Made by a program: the position numbers and the translations under genes. Positions 35,945-44,217 of a DNA stretch of 64,000 nucleotides are shown one piece after another. Under the pieces are notes generated by a model. The model was not told the DNA's origin and searched no databases. It saw only the letters and a program-made list of their open reading frames with translations. The stretch comes from Coprothermobacter proteolyticus DSM 5265 (GTDB taxonomy: Bacteria; Coprothermobacterota; Coprothermobacteria; Coprothermobacterales; Coprothermobacteraceae): positions 1 through 64,000 of the forward strand of contig NC_011295.1 of the NCBI RefSeq assembly GCF_000020945.1. Direction: 5' to 3'. Position 1 is the first letter of the stretch. The number at the start of each line of letters is the position of its first letter.

Positions 35945-36325
35945 ATGAAAAATATGTTAGTGATAAAGCAAAATCTGATACCGGCTAGTCCGGGAGAACC
36001 TCTACCATATAATACCGGATTTGGGTTGACAGAGAGGCTTTATGAGTTGCTTTTAAAAGCATCGAAAGATATGAGGACAACCATGTCGGAAGTAATAAGG
36101 ATGGCACTGAATTATGTGATTTTTGATGAAAAGCAAATTAAGCAACTAAGAGAAAAAAAGGAGGAAAATGATAAATTAGCATGTTGGCGAACGGTAAATT
36201 TAAATGAATTACAAGCAAAAAAAATTACCGAGTTAAGTACGAAATACGGAATTTCCAAGTCAAAAATTATTAACATGTCGATTGGGATATTTCTGAAACA
36301 AATTTATAATAGGGATGCGTTATAA
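35945..36325 (+). CDS. Small ribbon-helix-helix-like protein
   Basis: About 126 residues. Two short segments, TTMSEVIRMALNYVIF and KYGISKSKIINMSIGIFL, both look like ribbon-helix-helix or related DNA-binding helices separated by a charged linker. ATG 35945 and 35954 are possible starts; neither has a clear ribosome binding site, which fits a gene whose upstream region was cut by the junction. It is AT-rich compared with neighbours. Function unknown. Confidence 0.5.
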   Translation: MKNMLVIKQNLIPASPGEPLPYNTGFGLTERLYELLLKASKDMRTTMSEVIRMALNYVIFDEKQIKQLREKKEENDKLACWRTVNLNELQAKKITELSTKYGISKSKIINMSIGIFLKQIYNRDAL

Positions 36326-36713
36326 ATGAGAGATAGAGCATCAAAATATGCGATTACGGCAATAGTAATTTTTTTCTTTCTCTTATCTCTTCAACTGCCA
36401 GTATTGGCTGCTGCCCCCAAAATTATCATTGATGGAACTGAACTCAAAATTGACGCAAATCCCGTTGTCGTCGATGGAAGGACTTTGGTTCCTTTAAGAG
36501 GCATTTTTGAAGCGCTGGGTGCTATAATTTCTTGGGATGGTAATACAAAAACCATTACAGCCCAAAAAATATGTGGGGAGCATAGAAAGCAATAAATATC
36601 ACCTGCCAACCTGCCGGGTTGAGCAAATTAAACCGGAGAACAGGATATGGTTTGATTCCGAAGAAGAAGCTCAAAAAGCGGGTTATGAGCCGTGCAAGGT
36701 ATGTAACCCGTAA
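36326..36713 (+). pseudogene. Frameshifted stalk-domain protein with Ada-like metal-binding tail
   Basis: The first part encodes a signal peptide and about half of a copper-amine-oxidase-type stalk domain (VVDGRTLVPLRGIFEALGA, WDGNTKTITAQK), ending at TAA 36593-36595. One frame over, and continuing to TAA 36711-36713, the sequence encodes KYHLPTCRVEQIKPENR and ends AGYEPCKVCNP, the Ada-type zinc-binding tail. The joint lies near 36570-36590, and the usual second half of the stalk domain is missing, so a deletion with frameshift is likely. The same tail ends the nuclease lipoprotein at 43.2 kb. Confidence 0.75.
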
Positions 36714-36756
36714 GAAAGCAATTGCCCAGGGAATGATAGGTCTGGGCTGTTTATTT

Positions 36757-36865
36757 GCAATATAATCTCGCAATATAAGTGCAGTTATACTGCAAGTTTT
36801 ATTCATTTTTGGTATAATAAATGCCAAAACAACCCCAATTATCCCCTGCGAAATTCGCAATATAA
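36757..36865 (+). repeat. Repeated GCAATATAA motifs and palindrome upstream of the integrase
   Basis: GCAATATAA occurs at 36757, 36770 and 36857; the last two share TCGCAATATAA. A perfect inverted repeat GCAGT-TAT-ACTGC lies at 36780-36792. They sit just before the integrase gene and may be binding or attachment sites, but no matching copy was found at the other end of the island. Confidence 0.4.
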
Positions 36866-36884
36866 CTTTTTTGGGGTGCTTTTT

Positions 36885-37751
36885 ATGCTAGAATTGTACC
36901 ATGAATACTTGGTAAAGAAGGGGAAAAGCCCGCATACTATAAAAAATTACATATCAGACCTGATGCAGTTCCAAAAGTGGTTCGAGGAGTCTACAGGGGA
37001 ACAATTTTCCCCCGGCAAAATAACCGAAATAGATGTCAGAAGCTACAGGAGTTACCTGATTAACATAAGGCAGTTAAAACCATCTTCGATAAAAAGAAAG
37101 CTAGAGGCAATCCGAAAATTCCTCGACTGGACCGTTAAGCAGGATATCATATCGAAGAACCCGGCTAAAGAGGTAGAAGCTCCAGCATCCGTTACGCTGC
37201 CACCGAGAAGTTTGTCAGAAAAGGAATTTCTCCGTTTGCGTAGAAGTTTTTATAAAGAAGGGAATGAAAGGGATATAGCGATATTTGAAGTGCTCGCAAA
37301 TACGGGTATAAGGGTATCGGAACTGTGTTCGCTGAAGCTTTCGGACGTCCAGATTTCCGAGCGGAAGGGCAAGCTCATCGTGAGGTACGGCAAGGGCCAA
37401 AAATATCGAGAGGTGCCCTTGAACAGCGACGCAAGAAAAGCCCTCAATGAATACCTCAAATCCAGAGCGGATGAAAATAACGAGCGTTTATTCCTCGGCG
37501 AAAGAGGGCCGCTGACGCCTTCGGGGGTATTCAGAATAATAAAGAGATATGCGAGGGATGCAGGGGTAGAGGTGTCGCCACACCAGCTAAGGCATACCTT
37601 TGCGAGGCGACTGTTGCAGTCCGGTGCCGACATCGTAACAGTCCAACAGATCCTCGGACACGCTAACCTCAATACCACGGCAGTGTATCTTAAGCCGGAC
37701 TATGCGGAACAGGAAGAGGCTGTCGAAAAGATAAGCAAACTTCACTTGTGA
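36885..37751 (+). CDS. Tyrosine recombinase / integrase (XerC/D-like)
   Basis: About 288 residues. The N-terminal SAM-like domain (about 5-85) begins LYHEYLVKKGKSPHTIKNYISDLM. The catalytic domain shows all tyrosine-recombinase residues: Arg in NTGIRVSELCSL, Lys in the RYGKGQKYREV hairpin, HQLRHTFA (HxxR), GHANLNTTAVY with His and the nucleophilic Tyr. ATG 36885 is chosen after GGGGTG; GTG 36876 lies on that site. It is the only recombinase in the island, and may have mobilised it or may be a cargo Xer paralogue. Confidence 0.92.
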   Translation: MLELYHEYLVKKGKSPHTIKNYISDLMQFQKWFEESTGEQFSPGKITEIDVRSYRSYLINIRQLKPSSIKRKLEAIRKFLDWTVKQDIISKNPAKEVEAPASVTLPPRSLSEKEFLRLRRSFYKEGNERDIAIFEVLANTGIRVSELCSLKLSDVQISERKGKLIVRYGKGQKYREVPLNSDARKALNEYLKSRADENNERLFLGERGPLTPSGVFRIIKRYARDAGVEVSPHQLRHTFARRLLQSGADIVTVQQILGHANLNTTAVYLKPDYAEQEEAVEKISKLHL

Positions 37752-37764
37752 GGGGGATTACTCA

Positions 37765-38361
37765 GTGCTGCACCTTCAGCTTTATTTCGAACGGTTTTGC
37801 CGAAAGTGCAAAAAACGAATAGCCGTGCTTGTCCATGATTACGGTACCATTAACTCAATAGACGAGGCGGATCAAAAGCTGGGTAATCTAAATATACCGG
37901 TGATGCCGATCAGGTGTCCACAATGCGGGGGAGAAGACTGGCCCGAATACGCTCTGGCGCATGACGCCACAAGAAACGTCACATTCCAACGAATTGCCAT
38001 CGGCACCGAAGACTTGCCCATAGTAGGCGGAAGTGTCCCCTATGCACACGTCCGCTCCCCTGAAGAACAGGCCGAGCTGGAACGCGGACTTGCAAAACTC
38101 AAGGATTTCTTTTCGGAAAGGGAAGGAAAATTCTGGGATGAATACTGCCGGTGGGCAGTCGAGAGGTGGAATGAAGCGCTAAAATGGCTGGCAGACATCG
38201 AGTGGAGAAAGGCTTATAAGGAGCTAGGCATAGGTATAGGAGCAAACTCCGGTCCTGCAGCATACCGCAAAGATGCGGAAAAAAGATTCATAACGCAGGA
38301 AGAGAAAGAAAGGTTCTGGCGCACGGCTAATTCACATCTTGTCTATTTCGAGCTGCTCTAG
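37765..38361 (+). CDS. Zinc-ribbon protein of unknown function
   Basis: 198 residues that I do not recognise. Two CxxC pairs, CRKCKK near residue 12 and CPQCGG near residue 52, suggest one zinc ribbon split by 40 residues. The rest is acidic and helical, rich in Glu, Lys and Trp. GTG start follows GAGGGGGAT. The stop is directly followed by the GTG of the DUF2325 gene, so the two are translationally coupled and perhaps functionally linked. Confidence 0.6.
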   Translation: MLHLQLYFERFCRKCKKRIAVLVHDYGTINSIDEADQKLGNLNIPVMPIRCPQCGGEDWPEYALAHDATRNVTFQRIAIGTEDLPIVGGSVPYAHVRSPEEQAELERGLAKLKDFFSEREGKFWDEYCRWAVERWNEALKWLADIEWRKAYKELGIGIGANSGPAAYRKDAEKRFITQEEKERFWRTANSHLVYFELL

Positions 38362-39192
38362 GTGCCCATCGACACATGGCCGATAGAAGAATACGTAAGG
38401 GTGTACGGCAGGGAAAGGATTACCTGGCTTTTGTTGAATCTTCCCCTGCCGGAAGAATTGGAGCGATACAGGACCGAAAAACTGGCAGCGGTCATACCAA
38501 AGAAATCGTCGGGACCGCAGGCAGTACTATGGGAGAGGATAAAACAATTGGGGGACGAACTGACAAGGCAACGCCGCAGGGCCGAAAATCTCGCAAAACA
38601 ACTTTTTGAAGAGCACGCAGAAAAAGCAAGGTTGAGTGAAGAACTGCACGTTCTTAGAAAAGAAATCGAGCAACTCAAAAATAACAGTCAATCCGCTACC
38701 AGGAACATCGACGATGTTTTAAGAATAAAAAGGCTAAAGACGCTAATCAGCGAGCTAAGGGAAGAGAACACAAAGTTAAGGCGGCAGCTCGAAGAGCTGG
38801 GCATTAAAGAAGTGCAAGATATCGAAGGCGAGTATGAAGAAAGAAATGATGAAGCGGTTGAAGCGGTAGGGAAAACTCAAGACATTGAAGAAGATGTATT
38901 AGGACGAATAAGAAATAAGAATGTTGCTGTATACGGGCGTGTAGGGTAAAATTATGACAAAGGGCCGGTTATAGCATTCTATGAGGGAGATAAATGGGAT
39001 GTAGATGCTCAAAGGCTTGCCAGGGAAAGCGATATACTTGTTGTGCTTACACGACTTTGCTCGCATGAGGTTATGTGGGCGGCCAAGGAATATGTTGCGG
39101 ACACCGGAAAGCCTATCGCCTTTTCGCGGGCAAGTGGTGTAGAAGGAATCGTGAGAGAAGTTTACAAATTACTAACGGAAAAGGAGGAATGA
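38362..39192 (+). pseudogene. DUF2325-type protein interrupted by an in-frame TAA
   Basis: The gene begins GTG directly after the zinc-ribbon stop. Residues 1-190 are helical and coiled coil (ELHVLRKEIEQLKN, LRREENTKLRR-like). The frame reaches RNKNVAVYGRVG, then TAA at 38947-38949, and continues in the same frame without another stop through YDKGPVIAFYEGDK, SDILVVLTRLCSHEVMWAAK and GKPIAFSRASGVEGI to TGA 39190-39192. The latter part is the second half of a DUF2325 domain, whose first strand is before the TAA. A single nonsense codon thus splits a 276-codon gene. Readthrough cannot be excluded. Confidence 0.75.
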
Positions 39193-39195
39193 CCA

Positions 39196-39604
39196 ATGAA
39201 AAAGCTTTACTATCACGGGGGGGGTTATTCTCCAAGAAGGCAGGGCGATTTGCTCGATGTGCGGCGTGGAAGTTGACGATAACCTGCTCAGCGAAAAACC
39301 ATGCAGCATCCCTACGGCACACTACGTAGTATTTGACGAACTGCCAGAATATGCGGACGTGTACTGGGTGATCAGCGTCAGCAATTTCAGAGCGGCGCTT
39401 TTGGCGGGAAAGCAAGTGCCCGGAGGGATGCGATATGTATCGGTTTCGGTTAAGGATGATTGCCTGGTGGAACAGCTAGAGGATATTCTTCTGACCAGTG
39501 TTGAGGCAAGCGGCGGCGCAAGGAATATCTCAGGATTTTATGGGATATCCGATAAACTGGCGAATCTACTCCTGAGGGAGGCAAGTCCATGGAAACAAGA
39601 CTAA
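39196..39604 (+). pseudogene. Small unknown protein frameshifted in a run of eight G
   Basis: ATG 39196 after GGAGGAATGACCA starts MKKLYYHGG, but the frame closes after 27 codons. One frame over, the reading from the G-run (39117-39124) continues GVILQEGRAICSMCGVEVDD to TGA at 39602-39604, with two cysteines that could bind metal. Removing one G would join both parts into 135 residues. This could be a real mutation, slippage at the homopolymer, or a sequencing error. The family is not recognised. Confidence 0.6.
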
Positions 39605-40935
39605 ATACCGAAACAAAATTACCTCCCAGCTATAAAACTGTATATATCCCCGTTATTTACAAATTTTTTATCGCACAGTCAATTGCATTTACCTGGATGA
39701 TATTTTCAATTAGAATATCTATACCCTGGCTGAAAGATTTAAGCAGTGTTGTTGGGCTACCTTTGGCTGTATTTATAATAGCTTTTATAGCATATATTCC
39801 TGGATATCTTGTAGCTTTTGTTGCAGTCAGCCTGCTTTTGGATAGACAGCCTCCATTCAAAGAGAAGAACCCTGATTTGCATGTAACAATTCTAATAGCG
39901 GCAAGGAATGAAGCAGCGAAAATTAGAAATACTCTGAAATATATAGCAAATCAGGATTACAATGGGAAAATAGACGTAATTATCGTAGATAATAATTCTA
40001 CTGACGGGACGTTAGAGGCTGCCCAAAAAGCAGCAAATGAGTACGGATTAAACTGTACATTCCTGTTCGAGCCTAAAGCTGGGAAAAGCTATGCTCTGAA
40101 CACTGGCCTAAAAGCTATAAAAACTGAATATTTTATGACTTTGGATGCTGATACACTACTACATAAAAAAGCTGTGAATAATATAGTGGCAAGAATATTA
40201 AGTTCGCCTTCAGATGTCTGTGCTGTAGCGGGACACGTACTTGCGAGAAATAGCAGAGACAACATACTGACTAGGATGCAGGAATGGGACTACTTTTTGG
40301 GCATAGCTTCTCTGAAAAGAATGCAAGGACTATATCAGGGAACTCTTGTTGCACAAGGGGCCTTTAGTCTATACAAGACAGATGTGGTAAGAGAAGTAGG
40401 CGGTTGGGATGATGTGATAGGTGAGGACATTGTGTTGACATGGAAATTTTTCGAAAAAGGATATAGGGTCTTCTTTGAACCCTTAGCTATAGCTTTTACA
40501 GAAGTTCCAAATAGATTTAAACACTTTACGAGGCAGAGGAGTCGATGGACTAGAGGGATGCTTGAAGGTTTAAAAAAAGCGGGGCCGTGGAAACAGGAGA
40601 GGTTTTTGGCCATCTTTTTGCTGGGAATAGATATTTTGATACCATTAATAGATCTAGCATTCACTATATTTTGGATACCAGGACTTGTATTGGCGTTCTT
40701 TGGGAAATATTACATTGTAGGTCCCTATACACTGTTAGTTTTACCTTTGAATGTATTAGTGACTGTAATTATGTATTCTTTTCAAAAAAATATATTTGAT
40801 GCACTAGGATTGCGAGTTCGCCGAAATAGAATTGGGTATACATTTTATTTGCTTTTTTATCAGATTATTCATTCACCTATATCCGTTATGGGTTATATTC
40901 AAGAAATTTTTAAATTGGAGAGAGTATGGAAATGA
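39589..40935 (+). CDS. Family 2 membrane glycosyltransferase
   Basis: 448 residues. Two N-terminal transmembrane helices, a GT-A catalytic domain (about 95-300) and three C-terminal helices. Catalytic motifs: IIVDNNSTDGT, LDADTLLH (DxD), GEDIVLTW and the RQRSRWTRGM (QxxRW-like) acceptor site, as in processive synthases of the hyaluronan/cellulose/PgaC group. It is AT-rich and overlaps the frameshifted gene before it by 16 bases. The polymer it makes is unknown. Confidence 0.88.
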   Translation: METRLNTETKLPPSYKTVYIPVIYKFFIAQSIAFTWMIFSIRISIPWLKDLSSVVGLPLAVFIIAFIAYIPGYLVAFVAVSLLLDRQPPFKEKNPDLHVTILIAARNEAAKIRNTLKYIANQDYNGKIDVIIVDNNSTDGTLEAAQKAANEYGLNCTFLFEPKAGKSYALNTGLKAIKTEYFMTLDADTLLHKKAVNNIVARILSSPSDVCAVAGHVLARNSRDNILTRMQEWDYFLGIASLKRMQGLYQGTLVAQGAFSLYKTDVVREVGGWDDVIGEDIVLTWKFFEKGYRVFFEPLAIAFTEVPNRFKHFTRQRSRWTRGMLEGLKKAGPWKQERFLAIFLLGIDILIPLIDLAFTIFWIPGLVLAFFGKYYIVGPYTLLVLPLNVLVTVIMYSFQKNIFDALGLRVRRNRIGYTFYLLFYQIIHSPISVMGYIQEIFKLERVWK

Positions 40936-41456
40936 ATTAGGAAGCTTTTAAAGTTTTATCGCTGCCTTTATCATCCTGCAATGGTTCCATGCCTTTGGTC
41001 GTTTTGGATCAGCTTTCTAATTACGTTTCTTTACTTTTTGACATTTCTTCGTTGCCCTGGGATAACCTGCCAAGAAAAAAGCTATTGAACGAAACTATGG
41101 CACATTACAATTTTGGAAAACCTGCAATTCGTTCATCGTTTTTATCGTTCCTATAAGGAAGGAAAACAGCTTCTGATATTTGCAGAGTGCAATAAACATC
41201 ATAGTTTAGTTTTTATCGTTCCTATAAGGAGTAATGAAGAAGAACTTTTCAGTAATCTGGGGCAAATTTACAATTAGGAAAGAAAAACTCACAAAGGGGA
41301 AACATGCCATCCTTGCTATTGTTTGGATTTATATAGAAACTCCTCTCTGCTATGAAAGTGGTTATTTTTTCTCTGAACATATAAACTTTCTAAGCAGGAA
41401 AACTTTGTTCGCCATAGAATTAAGAAAGTACGAAATAACGATAGGGGGGACTGAAA
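40936..41456 (+). other. Non-coding stretch around the CRISPR-like remnant
   Basis: About 520 bases between the glycosyltransferase and rmuC. It contains the two-repeat element at 41138-41238. A frame at 41234-41584 starts inside the second repeat and overlaps rmuC, so I do not accept it. The rest resembles no gene I recognise. Confidence 0.4.
41138..41238 (+). CRISPR. Degenerate two-repeat CRISPR-like remnant
   Basis: The first 22 bases (GTTTTTATCG, then TTCCTATAAGGA) occur at 41138-41159 and again, identical, at 41209-41230, a spacing of 71 bases. Taken as 30-mers, copy one ends GGAAAAC and copy two ends differently, as with terminal degenerate repeats. The spacer is about 41 bases. The start and style match 30-base repeats common in thermophilic Clostridia, which usually end GAAAC. 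There are no cas genes or further repeats in the window. Confidence 0.6.
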
Positions 41457-42797
41457 TTGCAGGGTACGTCTTTATTGCCATATATTTTTCTTGTGATTAT
41501 TGCACTTTTGCAAATTGCTATATATGTGGCGGTAACGAAGCGCAGAGAAGATCCGGAACTAATAAAATTCCTAACGGGGCTTGAGGACAATCAGAAGCAG
41601 CTGGAAAGTCTTATAAAGGATGGGATGAAATCGAGCAAGGAAGAGATGACGAATCTTGTGGCGAACTTAGCCAATATGATTACAACGAACATAAGCGAGA
41701 TGAACAGCACGATAACCAAAAATATAAGCGAGATGGGAATATCCCAGCAGAATCTAATAAAGAATTTTTCGGACACCGTATCATCGCTTGCCGACAAGAC
41801 CGAAGAAAGGCTAAACAGGATGAGGGATACGATAGAGGCAAAGCTGAAGGAAATCCAGGACGAGAACAGCAGCAAGCTCGAACAGATGAGGCAGACAGTC
41901 GACGAAAAGCTCCAGTCAACGCTCAACGCCAGGATATCCGAATCCTTCAAGTTAGTGAGCGAGAGGCTGGAGCAGGTCCACAGCGGCCTTGGCGAAGTCC
42001 AGAGCCTGGTGAACGACGTTGGTGACCTGAAGAAGGTGCTTTCCAACATAAAGACCAGGGGGATCCTTGGTGAAGACCAGCTGGAGGCGATAATAGAAGA
42101 CATACTGGTGCCAGGCCAGTATGAGAAGAACGTAATAGTAAGGCCCGGCAGCAGGGAAGTTGTTGAGTTCGCTGTGAAGATTCCCGTGGAAAACGGCGGT
42201 AACGGGAGCTATATGTGGCTTCCCATCGATGCCAAATTCCCGATGGAAGACTTCGAAAGGTTAATAGATGCGGAAGAAAGGTGCGACACTGCGGAGTGCG
42301 AGAGGTTGAGGAAGGAACTGGAGAACCGCCTCAAACAATGTGCGAAGGATATAAGGGACAAATACATAGACCCACCAAACACAACGGATTTTGCCATAAT
42401 GTTTCTTCCTGCCGAAAGCCTTTTTGCCGAGGCATTAAGGAAGCCCGGATTTATCGAAGTACTGCAAAGGGAGTGCAGGGTGCTGATAACGGGGCCGACT
42501 ACGCTTTCGGCAGTATTGAACAGCCTGCGTCAGGGGTTCAAGATTTTCGCCATAGAGAAGAAAGCGGAAGAAGTGTGGAAGCTGCTTGGGGCGGTCAAGA
42601 CTGAAGTAGGCAAATTCGGCGACCTGCTGGAGAAGGTGAACAAGAAGCTCCAGGAAGCTCAGAACGTTATAGAAGACGCATCTAGGAAGACTCGTACCAT
42701 CGACAGAAAACTCCGGAACGTGGAAGAAATATCTCCCGAAGAAACTGCAGAACTTCTTGCTCTTTCTCCTTCGTCGCCCGACGATGATGCTTTTTAG
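41457..42797 (+). CDS. rmuC: RmuC-family DNA recombination protein
   Basis: 446 residues: an N-terminal transmembrane helix (about 4-24), a long coiled coil (about 35-175) and the RmuC nuclease-like domain (about 185-400), with RGILGEDQLEAIIEDIL, PIDAKFPMEDFERL and DFAIMFLPAESLFAEALR. E. coli RmuC limits inversions at repeats and is related to PD-(D/E)XK nucleases. The start is TTG after AGGGGGGAC. It seems intact, in contrast with several neighbours. Confidence 0.92.
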   Translation: MQGTSLLPYIFLVIIALLQIAIYVAVTKRREDPELIKFLTGLEDNQKQLESLIKDGMKSSKEEMTNLVANLANMITTNISEMNSTITKNISEMGISQQNLIKNFSDTVSSLADKTEERLNRMRDTIEAKLKEIQDENSSKLEQMRQTVDEKLQSTLNARISESFKLVSERLEQVHSGLGEVQSLVNDVGDLKKVLSNIKTRGILGEDQLEAIIEDILVPGQYEKNVIVRPGSREVVEFAVKIPVENGGNGSYMWLPIDAKFPMEDFERLIDAEERCDTAECERLRKELENRLKQCAKDIRDKYIDPPNTTDFAIMFLPAESLFAEALRKPGFIEVLQRECRVLITGPTTLSAVLNSLRQGFKIFAIEKKAEEVWKLLGAVKTEVGKFGDLLEKVNKKLQEAQNVIEDASRKTRTIDRKLRNVEEISPEETAELLALSPSSPDDDAF

Positions 42798-42799
42798 CC

Positions 42800-43208
42800 A
42801 TGAAAAAGGAGATAATTAAGCATTTAAAGCTGCTGATTTTGCTGAACGCCTTTGATGGCATAGTAACGCACATAGGGGTTTCAGCTGGATATATAGAGGA
42901 GTGGAACTCGAAAACGCCAAGAAAATGGGCGCAATGAACATACGGTTTCAGCTGGATATATAGAGGAGTGGAACCCGCTAATGCGGGGCGTAGTATCCGA
43001 TTTTCCCTTGCTGGTATTGGCGAAGATTGCAATACCAACTTTTATTTTGGCCGTTATAATTGTTTTGATAAACTCTAGCAAGTATTTGCCGGGAAGGATG
43101 ATAAGGAAACTCATAAAAGCAGCCCTTTTGGCATATACGGCCGTTTTGCTAATCCATGTTTTTTGGATATTAAAAGTTATTATCCTCCTGCGTGCGAGGT
43201 GTTTTTGA
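42800..43208 (+). pseudogene. DUF5658-like membrane protein gene split by a 67-bp insertion
   Basis: ATG 42800 begins KEIIKHLKLLILLNAFDG and VSAGYIEEWN, then runs into SKTPRKWAQ and a stop at 42935-42937. A second copy of the VSAGYIEEWN coding segment, in the same codon register, starts at 42945 and continues PLMRGVVSDFPLLVLAK through two further membrane helices to the stop at 43206-43208. Removing 42908-42974 restores one frame of about 113 residues with the EEWNPLMRG motif typical of small DUF5658-type membrane proteins. The insertion shifts the frame by one, so the gene is broken unless translation restarts at ATG 42981. Confidence 0.75.
42877..42974 (+). repeat. 31-bp direct repeat flanking a 36-bp insert inside the DUF5658-like gene
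   Basis: Bases 42877-42907 and 42944-42974 are identical over 31 bases (GGTTTCAGCTGG... ending GAGTGGAAC). Between them lie 36 bases (42908-42943) foreign to the reading frame. The dimensions, 30-31-base repeat plus 36-37-base spacer, are those of one CRISPR repeat-spacer unit, but the repeat itself is ordinary coding sequence of the disrupted gene. It begins GTTT and ends GGAAC, as CRISPR repeats of this size often do. Confidence 0.85.
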
Positions 43209-43209
43209 T

Positions 43210-44091
43210 ATGAAGAAGCTTATTGCCGTTTCCGTGATGCTAATACTGATTGCAGGGCTGCTAGCTGCCTGCGGGAATGAGGCAGCTCCAACTCCTCCTG
43301 CAGCGGGCAAAACAGCAGAAGCAGCAAGTAACGCGCAACACGTCGAAGCCGTATCTTCCTCGGGCTCCAAACAACCTAAGCAGGAACAACAGCCGACGGT
43401 AGAGAAACCCGCTGCGGGCGATAAGATTGAGCAGGTGACATCAACGGAAAACGAAAAAGCCGAAGAAGGGATAGAACTTATAAAAGCCAAAGTGACCAAA
43501 GCGGTTGACGGCGACACCGTATATGTTAAACTTGAAAGCGACAAAGAAGAAAAAGTCCGGTTCATAGGTGTAGACACGCCTGAAAGCACGACAAAGGTTG
43601 AGCCTTATGGGAAAGAGGCCACGGCCTACACGAAGTCGAAGCTTCTTAACAAAGACGTGTGGCTTGAGCTTGACGTGCAGGAGAGGGACAAATACGGTAG
43701 ACTCTTAGCGTACGTGTGGCTTTCACCGCCAACAAAGGAAAGCGACGAAGAGATAAGGACAAAGATGTTCAACGCCGTGCTCCTGCTGGAAGGCTATGCT
43801 CAGGTCATGACAGTACCGCCGAATGTGAAGTATGCTGAGTATTTCAGGAAATACCAGCAGGAGGCAATGGAGAAGAGTGCAGGCCTCTGGGGGTTGGAGG
43901 TAAAAGAAGAAAAGCCTGCGTTTTCTCAAGCAGTGTCAGCTTCTTACATCGGCAATAAGAACAGCAAGAAGTTTCATCTCCCTGACTGCCAGTGGACAGA
44001 AAAGATAGCGCCGGGGAACAGAGTATACTTCAAGTCGCGTGACGAAGCAATAAAGGCGGGGTATGAGCCGTGTAAGGTGTGTAAGCCGTAA
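43210..44091 (+). CDS. Thermonuclease-like lipoprotein with Ada-type zinc-binding tail
   Basis: About 293 residues. A lipoprotein signal (ILIAGLLAAC, lipobox LAAC) is followed by a low-complexity Ala/Gln/Glu linker to about residue 90. A staphylococcal-nuclease domain spans about 95-230, with VDGDTVYVKL, VRFIGVDTPES and ERDKYGRLLAYVW containing the usual Arg and Asp catalytic positions. The C-terminal 45 residues, KFHLPDCQW to YEPCKVCKP, form an Ada-like metal-binding domain. It probably degrades DNA outside the membrane. ATG 43210 has GAGGTG upstream and restores the signal peptide. Confidence 0.9.
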   Translation: MKKLIAVSVMLILIAGLLAACGNEAAPTPPAAGKTAEAASNAQHVEAVSSSGSKQPKQEQQPTVEKPAAGDKIEQVTSTENEKAEEGIELIKAKVTKAVDGDTVYVKLESDKEEKVRFIGVDTPESTTKVEPYGKEATAYTKSKLLNKDVWLELDVQERDKYGRLLAYVWLSPPTKESDEEIRTKMFNAVLLLEGYAQVMTVPPNVKYAEYFRKYQQEAMEKSAGLWGLEVKEEKPAFSQAVSASYIGNKNSKKFHLPDCQWTEKIAPGNRVYFKSRDEAIKAGYEPCKVCKP

Positions 44092-44217
44092 CCCTGCATT
44101 CTTAATTATTAACACAGAACTAAATAGGAATTTGAATGGACGGAGTAGAAATTTTCATAAACAGAGAATGTAGAGGAAGCGAGTTAGGTAGCTGAAATAG
44201 AAGAGAGGAGAAGAGAA

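Noticed and set aside
41234-41584. 116-codon frame before rmuC
   Set aside because: It starts inside the second CRISPR-like repeat, overlaps rmuC by more than 100 bases and has no recognisable protein character.
42877-42974. Reading this repeat pair simply as a CRISPR array
   Set aside because: The repeat is ordinary coding sequence of the host gene in both copies, so it is a target duplication within a gene rather than a conventional array.
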